NCBI GenBank assembly: GCA_021804085.1
Contig: JAJZKM010000003.1
Coordinates: 1-63,505, forward strand
Reading direction: 5' to 3'
Source of the DNA: a bacterium
GTDB taxonomy: Bacteria; Patescibacteriota; Saccharimonadia; Saccharimonadales; UBA4665
Length of the DNA stretch: 63,505 bases
Below, piece by piece: positions 8,961 through 17,901 of this stretch. The stretch's first letter is position 1; every line of letters starts with the position of its first letter. A program made the translations under genes and the position numbers. The notes below the pieces were generated by a model. The model was not told the DNA's origin, made no database searches, and saw only the letters and a list, made by a program, of their open reading frames with translations.

Positions 8961-9953
8961 ATGAGTCAATCAAATATCCATCGAGCGCAAAAAATATCAT
9001 TGAAGAGTACAAAAAAAGCTCTGGTTAAATTGAGTGTGCGAATTGATAACATACAACAAAATAATAAATTTCTGAGCTTTCTTTACGCACTTCAAAAAAA
9101 ATATAGTCAAGATCAAGCCGGAAATTTAGGTGCGTTGATTACCTATTACGGGTTACTAACTTTTTTCCCTCTCTTAAGCGCGGTATTGTCGATTACTCAA
9201 CTCTCAGTTTTGCATAGTGCTCATTTAAAATCTAAAGTATTACTCGCTCTTAATAATTATCTACCAATTATTGGACACCAACTACAAACGACTGTCCACG
9301 CAGAACAAAAGGCCGGTGTCGCATTAGTTGTTTCGGTAGTTATTGTGCTTTATGGTTCACGAGGTGCAGTCAATGCATTGCAGATGGCGTTAAACAATAT
9401 TTGGCATATACCCAAAGCAATGCGTGTCGGTTTCCCAAAAAATATTATTAGTTCACTAGTCATACTGTTGGCAATTGGTGGGGGTTTGATTATTACTGGT
9501 TTACTTTCTTCTTATGTTGTTGCCCATACAGACTCTTTCTATGTTCGTATCTTGGCATTTATTAGTAGTTTATTAATTACGTTCATAGTATTGATGTTTG
9601 TGTTTAAGCTAAGTATTTCTAAGTATGGACGATTTAAAGAATTTATATACGGCTCAATTTTTGCCGCATTCATATTGCAAATTATTCAATTGTTGGGCGG
9701 ATTGATCGTTGTTCACGAGTTTAAGCATCTTAGCTCATTTTATGGAAGTTTAGCTCTGGTCTTTATATTACTGTTCTGGATTTATTTACAGATCAGGGTT
9801 GTTTTGTATGCCGCGGAAATAAATACAATTATTAAATTTAAACTTTCACCACGAAGTTTAAGCGGTCTTCAACTTACTGCGGCCGATCGTAGAATAAATA
9901 AAGCGGCATATGAATCTGAAGTTTTCCAAAGTTCAAAGAATTTGAAAATTTAA
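8961..9953 (+). CDS. YihY/BrkB-family inner-membrane protein
   Basis: 330 aa. The conserved opening of the family (GALITYYGLLTFFPLLSAVLSI) appears at about residue 55, followed by VVIVLYGSRGAVNALQMALNNIWHIP and four to five further helices; FWIYLQIRVVLYAAEIN is the usual last helix. The family (formerly annotated ribonuclease BN, UPF0761) has no settled biochemical role; a role in envelope transport or division is proposed for some members. The first 50 residues are basic and probably cytoplasmic. ATG start overlaps the stop of a dubious 22-codon upstream frame. Confidence 0.92.
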   Translation: MSQSNIHRAQKISLKSTKKALVKLSVRIDNIQQNNKFLSFLYALQKKYSQDQAGNLGALITYYGLLTFFPLLSAVLSITQLSVLHSAHLKSKVLLALNNYLPIIGHQLQTTVHAEQKAGVALVVSVVIVLYGSRGAVNALQMALNNIWHIPKAMRVGFPKNIISSLVILLAIGGGLIITGLLSSYVVAHTDSFYVRILAFISSLLITFIVLMFVFKLSISKYGRFKEFIYGSIFAAFILQIIQLLGGLIVVHEFKHLSSFYGSLALVFILLFWIYLQIRVVLYAAEINTIIKFKLSPRSLSGLQLTAADRRINKAAYESEVFQSSKNLKI

Positions 9954-10010
9954 ATTCTGACCTATAAGGCGATATATAGTCGAATTAATACAAATTTAAT
10001 CTTACTATCA

Positions 10011-10022
10011 CTCGATATCGAG
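10011..10022. repeat. 12-bp perfect palindrome CTCGATATCGAG
   Basis: A perfect palindrome 58 bp after the yihY stop, followed by CTTTTG. It may be a minimal terminator stem (4-bp stem, 4-nt loop) or a protein site; evidence is weak either way. Confidence 0.3.
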
Positions 10023-10111
10023 CTTTTGCTTATGTGACCAAAAATAAGGTGATACAGGTATTTATATTATAAACAAATGGCCATAAAAAATTGCCATGTT
10101 GAATAAAACTA

Positions 10112-10142
10112 TTTTGCCGGTTAGGTAGGCAAAAAATATAAT
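10112..10142 (+). promoter_or_regulatory. Promoter of the T4SS-like operon with a dyad in its spacer
   Basis: TTGCCG (10114-10119) and TATAAT (10137-10142) are separated by 17 bp. A perfect inverted repeat TTTTGCC-N9-GGCAAAA (10112-10118 and 10128-10134) overlaps the -35 box and fills the spacer, an ideal position for a repressor. The first gene starts 34 bp downstream behind GGGGAAAG, a proper ribosome-binding site. Confidence 0.7.
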
Positions 10143-10176
10143 CCGGTTATTACATAAATTAACGGGGAAAGTTAAG

Positions 10177-10521
10177 ATGTTTAAAAAAATTATGTTTTCA
10201 GGGTACTCCCTACTGTTTATTATCATTACCTCATTGATAGTTCCCGGAACGGCTTGGGCGGTCACCAACGGCAATATTACCCAAGTAGAATCATTTATTA
10301 AAAGCATAATTACTGCTCTTACAGGAATTGCTGGCTTAGTAGCTACTGCCTTTTTTGTCATTGGAGGTTTTAAATATATAACAAGCTCTGGTAATCCCCA
10401 TAATCTTGAACACGCTAAGAGGACAATTGTTTTTTCTGCACTTGGACTGGCAATCGCGATAGGTGCATTTGTTTTAAGTAATATCGTGGCAAGCCTTGCG
10501 AGCTCTGCTTTTGGAGGTTAG
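10177..10521 (+). CDS. VirB2/TrbC-like pilin subunit of a type IV secretion-like system
   Basis: 114 aa. A signal peptide (MFKKIMFSGYSLLFIIITSLIVPGTAWA, probable cleavage after AWA) is followed by two hydrophobic helices separated by a short loop, ITSSGNPHNLEHAKR, the pattern of TrbC/VirB2 pilins. The second helix ends in a Gly-rich tail. A GGGGAAAG ribosome-binding site precedes the ATG. It is the first gene of the operon that continues with a TrbL/VirB6-like protein, a PrgI-like protein and VirB4-type ATPase parts, and abuts the next gene without a gap. Pilin-type assembly is inferred from family and context. Confidence 0.78.
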   Translation: MFKKIMFSGYSLLFIIITSLIVPGTAWAVTNGNITQVESFIKSIITALTGIAGLVATAFFVIGGFKYITSSGNPHNLEHAKRTIVFSALGLAIAIGAFVLSNIVASLASSAFGG

Positions 10522-11814
10522 ATGTCGCCCCAATTACGCTTATTTATTGATCCAGTAGTGTCTGCGATGGGCGGTTTAGCCGCAGTCGTTTGCACTTTTA
10601 TGTTGGTCTGGGCTGGAATTTCATACATCACCAGCTCTGGTAATCCTGAAAAGTTACAAAGTGCAAAAAAACTTATAGTTCGTTCACTGCTTGGATTGAC
10701 GATCGTTTTCGCAGCGTTATCTATCACACTGATTCTAGTTCATGCTTATTCAGAGTCTGGGGGATTAATCCAACATAAATTGCCGATACTTACTTCAATT
10801 AAACCTGTAAAAACTGGCGGTGGTTTGGTTGCTGTTTTGATTGACGCTATTACGGGCGTATTGAAAGATATAATCGAAACTATAGCGAAACCATTCATTC
10901 AAGCTTTGTCGTATTTTACGAAATCTACACCACTACTCACTCACTCTTCTAGTGTGATGCATTTATGGGTTATCACTACAGGCATTGCTGACGCTTTAAT
11001 GGTTTTAGTTATTGCCTTATTAGGGTTTCATGTTATGGGAGGAGAGCACCTAGGTTTGGGTCACGTAAGTCTATCTTCTCTTGTGCCAAGAATTTTAGCA
11101 GCTTTTGTGCTGATCAATACTTCAATTTATATACTCGATGGGACTATAGAATTATCTAATGCAATGATTACTGCGGTAAGAGCTGGGATCGGTAGTGTGA
11201 CCCCGTGGCAATCTCTTCTAGAAGTGATTGGAGGTGTTTCCGTCTACAGTTTGCCGGCACTTATAATCTTTGTTATATTTCTAGTTTTTACAGTTATTTT
11301 GCTCATTTATTATATCGGACGTATTGTTGTTCTTTATCTAGGTGCGATTTTATCGCCAATTGTCATAATACTGTGGTTACTGCCAAGTTTTCGAGATTTC
11401 GCAGAAAATGCTCTGAAAGCGTATATGGCAACCATTTTCGTACTATTTGTACATGTTATTATTCTTGCTCTGGCTGGATCTTTGTTTCTTGGAATATCTC
11501 AGGTTGGTGGAACACCGGACCCGTTAATGTCTCTATTGCTTGGTCTTGCTACCTTAATTGCTTTGATAAAAACCCAGGGAGTTTTAATGCAGCTTAATTA
11601 TGCAAGCATTGGACCCAGAACTGCTCGTCGTTTAGGGGGGAGTTTTGTTAATGGAGTTAGCTATCTTAGCCTTGGGGCTCGTTATGGGTATTCGCAAGCA
11701 GTAGCTCCAGTGGCATCTGTTGTGGGTGAGGGAGCCCGACGAATCATACCCGAATCTAAGCCCAAAACTTATGTGCCGACAGACAAAATTGACGTAAAAG
11801 GGGGTAAGTCATGA
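10522..11814 (+). CDS. TrbL/VirB6-like membrane protein with fused N-terminal pilin-like domain
   Basis: 430 aa. Residues 1-85 repeat the design of the preceding pilin gene: a hydrophobic helix, the loop ITSSGNPEKLQSAKKLIV, then a second helix. The remainder has about seven hydrophobic segments and a cytoplasmic basic tail after GPRTARRLGGSF, as in the VirB6/TrbL channel proteins of type IV secretion. It begins on the base after the pilin stop and overlaps the next gene by ATGA. The shared loop indicates that the two genes arose by duplication of the pilin-like unit, one copy being fused to the channel protein. Confidence 0.72.
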   Translation: MSPQLRLFIDPVVSAMGGLAAVVCTFMLVWAGISYITSSGNPEKLQSAKKLIVRSLLGLTIVFAALSITLILVHAYSESGGLIQHKLPILTSIKPVKTGGGLVAVLIDAITGVLKDIIETIAKPFIQALSYFTKSTPLLTHSSSVMHLWVITTGIADALMVLVIALLGFHVMGGEHLGLGHVSLSSLVPRILAAFVLINTSIYILDGTIELSNAMITAVRAGIGSVTPWQSLLEVIGGVSVYSLPALIIFVIFLVFTVILLIYYIGRIVVLYLGAILSPIVIILWLLPSFRDFAENALKAYMATIFVLFVHVIILALAGSLFLGISQVGGTPDPLMSLLLGLATLIALIKTQGVLMQLNYASIGPRTARRLGGSFVNGVSYLSLGARYGYSQAVAPVASVVGEGARRIIPESKPKTYVPTDKIDVKGGKS

Positions 11815-12308
11815 AAACTGCGATCATTCCTGCTGAAGTCACATCAATGGAAGATACTATCGCGGCAAATCTTAACTTAAGCCAGGTAATATTGCTAACG
11901 ATACCGATTTTTATTAATGTTTTTGTATTCGTGGTTTTACCACCCGAGATGCACCTAGATGCCTATAAGCTGATTATTAGCCTTATTCTGAGTTTACCCT
12001 TTTTTACTCTGGCAATTCGAATCAAACAAAGAATGGTGCTTAGCTGGGCGATACTTGCTTCAGGCTATATACTCCGTCCCCATAAATATCTATTAACTCA
12101 ACCTAACTTAGATCGTTGCACTTGTAATAATCAGATTAAATTAGATGTAATCAATGATTCAAAAATGGCTTTACCAATTTCAAGAACAAAAATTCAAGCC
12201 TTAAAACCTGCTGAGGTTGTTGTGGTTAAACGTTATCTTAATCACAAAGACGTCAAATATTTTACTAATAAAGAGGGCATATTAAATGCATATTTTGAAA
12301 CTAAATAA
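11811..12308 (+). CDS. PrgI/VirB3-like membrane protein of the T4SS-like operon
   Basis: 165 aa. An N-terminal strand (TAIIPAEVTSMEDTIAANLNLSQ) leads into two adjacent transmembrane helices and then a soluble tail with CTCNNQ. This matches the PrgI family, the Gram-positive counterpart of VirB3, which sits between the membrane channel and the VirB4 ATPase. Position next to the VirB4 genes supports the call. It overlaps both neighbours (4 bp upstream, 23 bp downstream), indicating coupled translation. Confidence 0.68.
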   Translation: MKTAIIPAEVTSMEDTIAANLNLSQVILLTIPIFINVFVFVVLPPEMHLDAYKLIISLILSLPFFTLAIRIKQRMVLSWAILASGYILRPHKYLLTQPNLDRCTCNNQIKLDVINDSKMALPISRTKIQALKPAEVVVVKRYLNHKDVKYFTNKEGILNAYFETK

Positions 12309-12909
12309 ACCAGGATCGGCAAAAGATCAGCTCAGTATTAAAAGTGTTCAAAATAATATACTTATGTTGCCGGGTAATCGATATCGTGCCGTGATCGAAA
12401 CATCAGCTGTAAATTTTGAACTTAAAAGTGACAGCGAACAAGATGCCCTGATCGAAACTTATCAAAGTTTTTTAAATGGTCTCAATAGCCCGTTTCAGAT
12501 AATAATACGAATTCGTGAAATTGACCTTGATAATTATCTTGAGGAAATGCATCAGAAAGCATTGCGCGAAAAAGAAAACATATATCGTTCACAGATAGAA
12601 AATTATGCTAAATTTGTTGCTGGTCTAGTAAACGTAAACAAAATATTAAGCCGGAGATTTTATGTAGTGATTCCGGTTGATATTTCTTCTCGGCAAGATG
12701 AAGATTTTGCTAGTGAGCAGCTAGCTCTTAAAGTTGAAATTATTTCTAGAGGATTAAAGCGTTTAGGAATGAATGTGCGGCAACTGGAAAGTCTGGAAAT
12801 ACTAGAATTATTCTATGGTTTCTATAATCCAGGGCAAGCCAAGGTTCAACCTTTAAGTGAAAAAGCTTTAAGTCTGATGCATATGGCTATTGTAAAGGAA
12901 AGACCATGA
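12286..12909 (+). CDS. VirB4 N-terminal-domain-like protein of the T4SS-like operon
   Basis: 207 aa, soluble, no transmembrane helix. The pattern RYRAVIETSAVNFELKSDSEQ, then IIIRIREIDLDNYLEEM and RFYVVIPVD resembles the N-terminal part of VirB4/TraC-type ATPases that contacts the membrane channel. Here it is a separate gene directly before the ATPase gene (ATGA overlap at 12906-12909), so the domain seems to be split off. The start ATG lies 9 nt behind AGAGG inside the end of the preceding gene. Confidence 0.65.
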   Translation: MHILKLNKPGSAKDQLSIKSVQNNILMLPGNRYRAVIETSAVNFELKSDSEQDALIETYQSFLNGLNSPFQIIIRIREIDLDNYLEEMHQKALREKENIYRSQIENYAKFVAGLVNVNKILSRRFYVVIPVDISSRQDEDFASEQLALKVEIISRGLKRLGMNVRQLESLEILELFYGFYNPGQAKVQPLSEKALSLMHMAIVKERP

Positions 12910-14615
12910 AGAAATCATTTGGGTTTATTGCTAAAAAGGAAGATCATAGCGTTTGTTTGGGGGAACAAGATCAGCTTAGTCTGATTAGCTATAGTGGTCT
13001 TGAGGAATATGGTGATCACATAAACATAGATGGAAATTATTTTAGGACTTTATTTATTTCCGGATATCCTTATGTAGCTCATTCTGGTTGGCTTGATGCG
13101 CTTATTAATTTCAACCATAATGCTGATATTTCTTTTCATGTTGAGGATGTAGCCTCATTGAACGCTCTGCCGAAGCTGCAACGAAAGATTACGGAACTGG
13201 AATCTACTAAACGGGCTATGATAAAAGTCGGTAAAATAGTTGGTTCGGAACTAACCGACCCGCTTGAATCGGCAATCCAGTTAAGAGATAAATTGCAACG
13301 TGGACAGGAAAAACTTTTTCAAGTTGCAATATACATAACCCTTAGATCAACTTCAGAATCAGAAATGAATCAACTTTCAAGATTGCTTGAGAACACCTTA
13401 GCGTCTAGATTGTTCTACATCAAGACAGCTCAACTACAACAAATTGATGCGCTTCAGTCAGTGTTGCCACGAGGTGAAGATAAACTTAGACAAAAAAGAA
13501 ACATGGATAGTAGTTCGGCTGCACTTTGTTTTCCGTTTATGTCATCTGAATTAGTTCAAGAGGGCGGTATTTTATATGGTGTTAATAAATCAAATAGCTC
13601 GTTAGTTATGCTTGATCGATTCAATCTTAATAATGCAAATAGTATTACCTTTGCTCAATCTGGTAGTGGAAAAAGTTATTCTAGTAAGGTAGAAATACTT
13701 CGTCAATTGATGAGCGGAACGGATGTGATTGTCATTGATCCAGAAAGAGAATATCAGAAATTGGCCGATTCGTTCGGGGGATCGATTATTGAGCTTTCTG
13801 CTCAGTCACAGCATCATATAAATCCTTTTGATTTGGGAATAACTAACCTGACGAGACGCTCATTGGCTGAGCACGCTGTTAATCTTACTGAAATTATTTC
13901 GTTATTGGTTGATGGCTTAAATACAAGAGAAACAGCAGTAACTGACAAGGCGATAATGGCAGTGTATTCTTCGATTTCGGACAGAGAAGTTACGCTACAA
14001 GATTTTTACGATTATCTTATTGATCATGGCGAATTAAAGTTGGCAGAACGACTAGACAAGTATATCAGTGGCTCACTATCGAGCGTGTTTAATACGGAGA
14101 CGGATATAGACTTAAACAATCGCTTGATAGTTTTTGATATTAAAGATTTACCAGATAGTTTAAGGCAGATCATGATGGTCATAGTAGCAAATTACGTTGA
14201 ACATCGGGTAAAGCAAGATCCAAAAAAGCGACTATTAGTTATTGATGAGGGTTGGATGCTTTTAGAGCACGAACAAAGTGCTCGATTTATTTCTGGGCTC
14301 GTTCGAAGAGCTAGGAAGTATTGGTTGGGGGTGTCAATTATTTCGCAACAAGCTAATGATTTTTTATCTAATGATTATGGAGTAGCTATTGTTTCGCAAA
14401 GTTCACTCAGAATATTAATGCGTCAGGATACAACTACTATTGCCGGTGTAGTACGTGAGTTTAAGCTAAGCGAGTATGAGCAAAGTTTCTTGTTAAGTTG
14501 TGATCGAGGTGAAGCGTTAATTATTGCTGATTTGAATCATGTGGCATTAAGCGTAGTCGCTTCGCCAGCTGAACACCCTTTAATAACAACTGATCCCAGC
14601 GAGGTCTTTGCTTGA
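12906..14615 (+). CDS. VirB4/TraE-type secretion ATPase
   Basis: 569 aa. The nucleotide site is intact: Walker A AQSGSGKSY at about residue 250, then VIVIDPEREY, and Walker B RLLVIDEGWML at about 443, followed by ARKYWLGVSIISQQANDF. This is the VirB4 family pattern (FtsK/HerA-like motor) that powers substrate export or pilus assembly in type IV secretion. The usual N-terminal region is partly supplied by the gene before it. No VirD4-type coupling ATPase, relaxase or mobilisation gene is visible nearby, so a role in DNA conjugation is not supported; export to a partner cell is a guess. Confidence 0.9.
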   Translation: MKKSFGFIAKKEDHSVCLGEQDQLSLISYSGLEEYGDHINIDGNYFRTLFISGYPYVAHSGWLDALINFNHNADISFHVEDVASLNALPKLQRKITELESTKRAMIKVGKIVGSELTDPLESAIQLRDKLQRGQEKLFQVAIYITLRSTSESEMNQLSRLLENTLASRLFYIKTAQLQQIDALQSVLPRGEDKLRQKRNMDSSSAALCFPFMSSELVQEGGILYGVNKSNSSLVMLDRFNLNNANSITFAQSGSGKSYSSKVEILRQLMSGTDVIVIDPEREYQKLADSFGGSIIELSAQSQHHINPFDLGITNLTRRSLAEHAVNLTEIISLLVDGLNTRETAVTDKAIMAVYSSISDREVTLQDFYDYLIDHGELKLAERLDKYISGSLSSVFNTETDIDLNNRLIVFDIKDLPDSLRQIMMVIVANYVEHRVKQDPKKRLLVIDEGWMLLEHEQSARFISGLVRRARKYWLGVSIISQQANDFLSNDYGVAIVSQSSLRILMRQDTTTIAGVVREFKLSEYEQSFLLSCDRGEALIIADLNHVALSVVASPAEHPLITTDPSEVFA

Positions 14616-14618
14616 TTC

Positions 14619-15098
14619 ATGTTTAAGATGTCGTTAATAGCTTTTGGTGTTACGGTTTTTGTTGTAATTATGCCTATTGTGGCTTTGTTCGAATCAACTA
14701 ATATTGCCGCATTAGGATCTGCTGCGATAAGTATTTTTACTTCGCCAAAAGTTACTTCTGATGAGTATGATTATGGAGAATGTACATACTGGGCAGCGTT
14801 ACGAAGAATAGAAATTGGTGAACCCATACCTAATACATGGGGAAATGCTATAACATGGGCAAAACGAGCAACTTCTGACGGATATATTGTTAATCATATT
14901 CCTACTTACGGAGCAATTATGCAGGATCCTAATGCTCCGGGCGGCCTGGGACACGTAGCGTTCGTTGAAAGCGTAAATCCACTTAGTGGATCATGGACAA
15001 TATCTGAAATGAATCGAGTAGGGTGGGATGAAATAGATTATCGAACACTATCTGCCACCTTGGCTGCATCGTACAACTTTATTCATCAAAAAACCTAA
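14619..15098 (+). CDS. Secreted CHAP-domain peptidoglycan amidase/endopeptidase
   Basis: 159 aa. An uncleaved or cleaved N-terminal hydrophobic helix (MSLIAFGVTVFVVIMPIVAL) is followed by a CHAP domain: nucleophile Cys in YGECTYWAALRR and His in GLGHVAFVESVNP, then ISEMNRVGWDEI. CHAP enzymes cut peptide bonds in peptidoglycan. It is the last gene of the T4SS-like operon, a place where such systems usually encode a wall-opening enzyme (VirB1 role). A paralogous CHAP domain occurs in the LysM protein at 44796-45938. Confidence 0.87.
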   Translation: MFKMSLIAFGVTVFVVIMPIVALFESTNIAALGSAAISIFTSPKVTSDEYDYGECTYWAALRRIEIGEPIPNTWGNAITWAKRATSDGYIVNHIPTYGAIMQDPNAPGGLGHVAFVESVNPLSGSWTISEMNRVGWDEIDYRTLSATLAASYNFIHQKT

Positions 15099-15151
15099 CA
15101 AAATAAATCTCTTTAATTTTTACATACATCACCATATACTAGAGTCAATAT

Positions 15152-16597
15152 ATGGTGGGAGATAAATCGCAAACAAAACAAAGCAATGGGGTTGCAAGTT
15201 GGGGCAGGCGTTCTAAAATCTTAGCTACCATAGGTCCTTCCACTGACTCTTATGAACTCATAAAACATCTTATTGCGTCTGGAGCTAACGGAATACGATT
15301 AAATTTTTCTCATGGGTCTTATGAAGAACGTAAGCGACAAATAAGATGGATTCGTAAGGCCGAGAAAGAACTTGGGCGTAATGTAGCAATTGTGCTTGAT
15401 TTGCAAGGACCTAAGATTCGCTTAGGTGATTTTGAAGGAGTTATCGAGGTTAAAAAAGGTCAAATCTTGGCCTTTGAGAAGGGGGCTGATTATGTTTCGA
15501 GCGGCCATATTCCAACACAATATGATCTGAGCCTGAAAGTTAAACGAGGAGAACGAATATTATTGCTTGATGGTAGGATTCAATGCGTGGTTACTACCGT
15601 GAAGGATGGGGTTGTATACGCTGAACTAATTAACAACGGCATACTCATAAAACGTAAAGGAATGAATGTTCCGGATACTGATTTTGGCGGAGACGTGATT
15701 ACTGACAAAGATTACGCTGATCTGATTTTTGGTTCAACGAACGATATTGACTACGTTGCCCTAAGTTTCGTTCAGTCGCCGGATGATATTAAACATCTTC
15801 GCAATCTAATGGCTGGGATGAATTTTTCGGCCAAAATAATTGCCAAGATAGAGACAAAGGCTGCCGTTGAAAATATAGAAGATATTGTTAAAGAATCAGA
15901 TGTAGTTATGGTGGCCAGAGGAGATCTAGCCGTAGAAACTACTCCAGAAAGTATACCAATCGTGCAACGTCGTATTATTGGGCTGGGTCAACTTTATGCT
16001 ACACCGACGATCGTGGCGACGCAGATGCTTATCAGTATGACTGAACAGCTGACTCCCTCTCGAGCGGAGGTTTCTGATGTAGCTACTGCTGTTCTTTTGG
16101 GCGCAGATTGTTTAATGCTTAGTGATGAAACTGCCAGCGGTTTATATCCTATCGAGGCCGTGAAAACTATGCGCGACATTATTTGTTATACCGAGACTCA
16201 TTCTCCTTGTGATGGAGGAGGCGATCATTACAACAAAGGACACTCGCTTCAATTAGCGATATCCGAAGCAATCATTAAACTTGCTCAGATAATTCAAGCC
16301 AAAGCAATTATCGCGGAAACTAAATCTGGAGCCACTGCTATAGGTGTTTCTGCGTGCAGAATTGATATACCACTGCTTGCCGTAACCAACGATCCTATAA
16401 CTGCCCGTCAGCTCTCATTGGTTTATGGAGTTGAGTCGTTCTTGAGGCCAGTAGATAAAAAAGCGGCTCTCAAACTAACTGATTTTTTAAGAGCGCAAGA
16501 AGTTTTCAATAAGGGGGATATTGTAGTTACAGTGTCTGGAAAGTATCCGGGAGTTGTTGGGACTACGGATACTATAAAGGTTAGGATGTTAAACTAA
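15152..16597 (+). CDS. pyk: Pyruvate kinase
   Basis: 481 aa. It makes pyruvate and ATP from phosphoenolpyruvate and ADP. Family motifs are clear: RRSKILATIGPSTDS at the start, RLNFSHGS, the catalytic IIAKIETKAAVENIEDI (active-site Lys and Glu), MVARGDLAVE and SDETASGLYPIEAV; the C-terminal domain is normal length. A -10-like TATACT at 15135-15140 ends 11 bp before the ATG, predicting a leader of about 5 nt. Its TAA shares an A with the pgk start (TAATG), so the glycolysis genes form one operon. Confidence 0.97.
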   Translation: MVGDKSQTKQSNGVASWGRRSKILATIGPSTDSYELIKHLIASGANGIRLNFSHGSYEERKRQIRWIRKAEKELGRNVAIVLDLQGPKIRLGDFEGVIEVKKGQILAFEKGADYVSSGHIPTQYDLSLKVKRGERILLLDGRIQCVVTTVKDGVVYAELINNGILIKRKGMNVPDTDFGGDVITDKDYADLIFGSTNDIDYVALSFVQSPDDIKHLRNLMAGMNFSAKIIAKIETKAAVENIEDIVKESDVVMVARGDLAVETTPESIPIVQRRIIGLGQLYATPTIVATQMLISMTEQLTPSRAEVSDVATAVLLGADCLMLSDETASGLYPIEAVKTMRDIICYTETHSPCDGGGDHYNKGHSLQLAISEAIIKLAQIIQAKAIIAETKSGATAIGVSACRIDIPLLAVTNDPITARQLSLVYGVESFLRPVDKKAALKLTDFLRAQEVFNKGDIVVTVSGKYPGVVGTTDTIKVRMLN

Positions 16598-17880
16598 TGT
16601 TTACCAAGAAGACTATCGAAGATATTGACTGTAATGGTAAGAATGTTTTAGTTCGGGTGGACTATAATGTGCCGTTAGTTAATCATCGCGTGGTTGATAC
16701 CTACAGGGTCAGGCAGTCACTACCGACAATTAAGTATCTTTTAGATCATAACGCTAAAATCATATTGATATCTCATCTTGGTAGGCCCAATGGACAGCCG
16801 GATGCAAGATTTTCTCTTGAACCAGTTGTTAATGTACTAAGTAAAATGATTGGGACTAAGGTTATATTTGCCGAGGATTGTATTGGTGAAGTAGTAAGAA
16901 AAAATGTCGATAAGCTTAAGCCGGGTGAAATTTTACTCTGCGAAAATCTGCGTTTTCATCCCGACGAAGAAAAGAACTCAATTGTTTTCGCCAAAGAATT
17001 AGCTAAGCCGGCTGATTTATTTGTCCAGGATGGTTTCGGAGTGGTTCATCGAGCACATGCCTCTACCTCCGCTATTACCCAATGCCTACCCTCAGTTGCC
17101 GGTTTTCTGGTAAAGAGAGAAGTAGATGCAATAACTGAAGTCATGGATAACTCTAAACGTCCTTTGATGGCAATTATTGGGGGTGCGAAAATTGGGGACA
17201 AGCTAGATCTTATTAAAAGGTTTATAAGCTTATCAGATGTAGTTGCATTGGGAGGAGCTATGGCAAATACTTTTGCTTTAGCGCAAGGACATAAGGTTGG
17301 CAATAGTTTAGTTGATCGGGAAGAGTTGCCCCTGGCAAAAGATATTATTCGACTAGCGGAAAAAGAAGCTGCCAAGCGGCCTTTTGTTTTCACGATCCCC
17401 TATGATGTGGTTGTTGCTAAAGATGCGTCTTCAAAATCTAAAACGCGTATTGTTGATTGGGGAACTCATGTAGTAGCAGATATTGAACACTATCCACTTC
17501 GAGTCCCCGATTCAAGTTCAGTCGTCGGGGCTCAAGAAATGATTCTTGATATTGGTCCGTTTAGTGGTTCTTTTATTGCCGGAAGTATGCAATTAGTTAA
17601 CACCGTAGTTTGGAACGGTACAATGGGAGTTACAGAAGTAGAGGCCTTACTTGGCCCGATAGGACCGTTTGCCCACGGTACTGAGTTAATTATTGATGCT
17701 TTATTAGGGCAATTTGGACATCGTCCTTATAGTCTGATTGGCGGTGGAGATACTGTAGGTTATATTGAAAACAGAGGGCTTGTCGAGCAGTTTGATCATG
17801 TGTCAACTGGAGGTGGTGCAAGTTTGGAGTTGATGGCGGGTAGAAAACTGCCCGGCGTGGAAGCGCTGCAAGATAAATAA
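16597..17880 (+). CDS. pgk: Phosphoglycerate kinase
   Basis: 427 aa. It transfers phosphate from 1,3-bisphosphoglycerate to ADP. N-terminal substrate motif VLVRVDYNVPL, LISHLGRPNG, ENLRFHPDEEKN, and the C-terminal nucleotide part with GGAKIGDKLDLI and GGGDTVGYIE followed by VSTGGGASLELMAG are all present. It is slightly longer than the usual 390-400 aa, with extra residues in the second half (a segment around ADIEHYPLRVPDSSS). Translationally coupled to pyk and followed 21 bp later by tpiA. Confidence 0.97.
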   Translation: MFTKKTIEDIDCNGKNVLVRVDYNVPLVNHRVVDTYRVRQSLPTIKYLLDHNAKIILISHLGRPNGQPDARFSLEPVVNVLSKMIGTKVIFAEDCIGEVVRKNVDKLKPGEILLCENLRFHPDEEKNSIVFAKELAKPADLFVQDGFGVVHRAHASTSAITQCLPSVAGFLVKREVDAITEVMDNSKRPLMAIIGGAKIGDKLDLIKRFISLSDVVALGGAMANTFALAQGHKVGNSLVDREELPLAKDIIRLAEKEAAKRPFVFTIPYDVVVAKDASSKSKTRIVDWGTHVVADIEHYPLRVPDSSSVVGAQEMILDIGPFSGSFIAGSMQLVNTVVWNGTMGVTEVEALLGPIGPFAHGTELIIDALLGQFGHRPYSLIGGGDTVGYIENRGLVEQFDHVSTGGGASLELMAGRKLPGVEALQDK

Positions 17881-17901
17881 GGTACAATAGGGATAATCGT
17901 T

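Noticed and set aside
8896-8963. 22-codon leader peptide before the yihY-like gene
   Set aside because: AAGGAG touches the TTG start with no spacing, and composition is simply AT-rich; kept only as a remark.
10062-10361. 99-aa minus-strand ORF
   Set aside because: Antisense to the VirB2-like gene and to the operon promoter; no recognisable domain.
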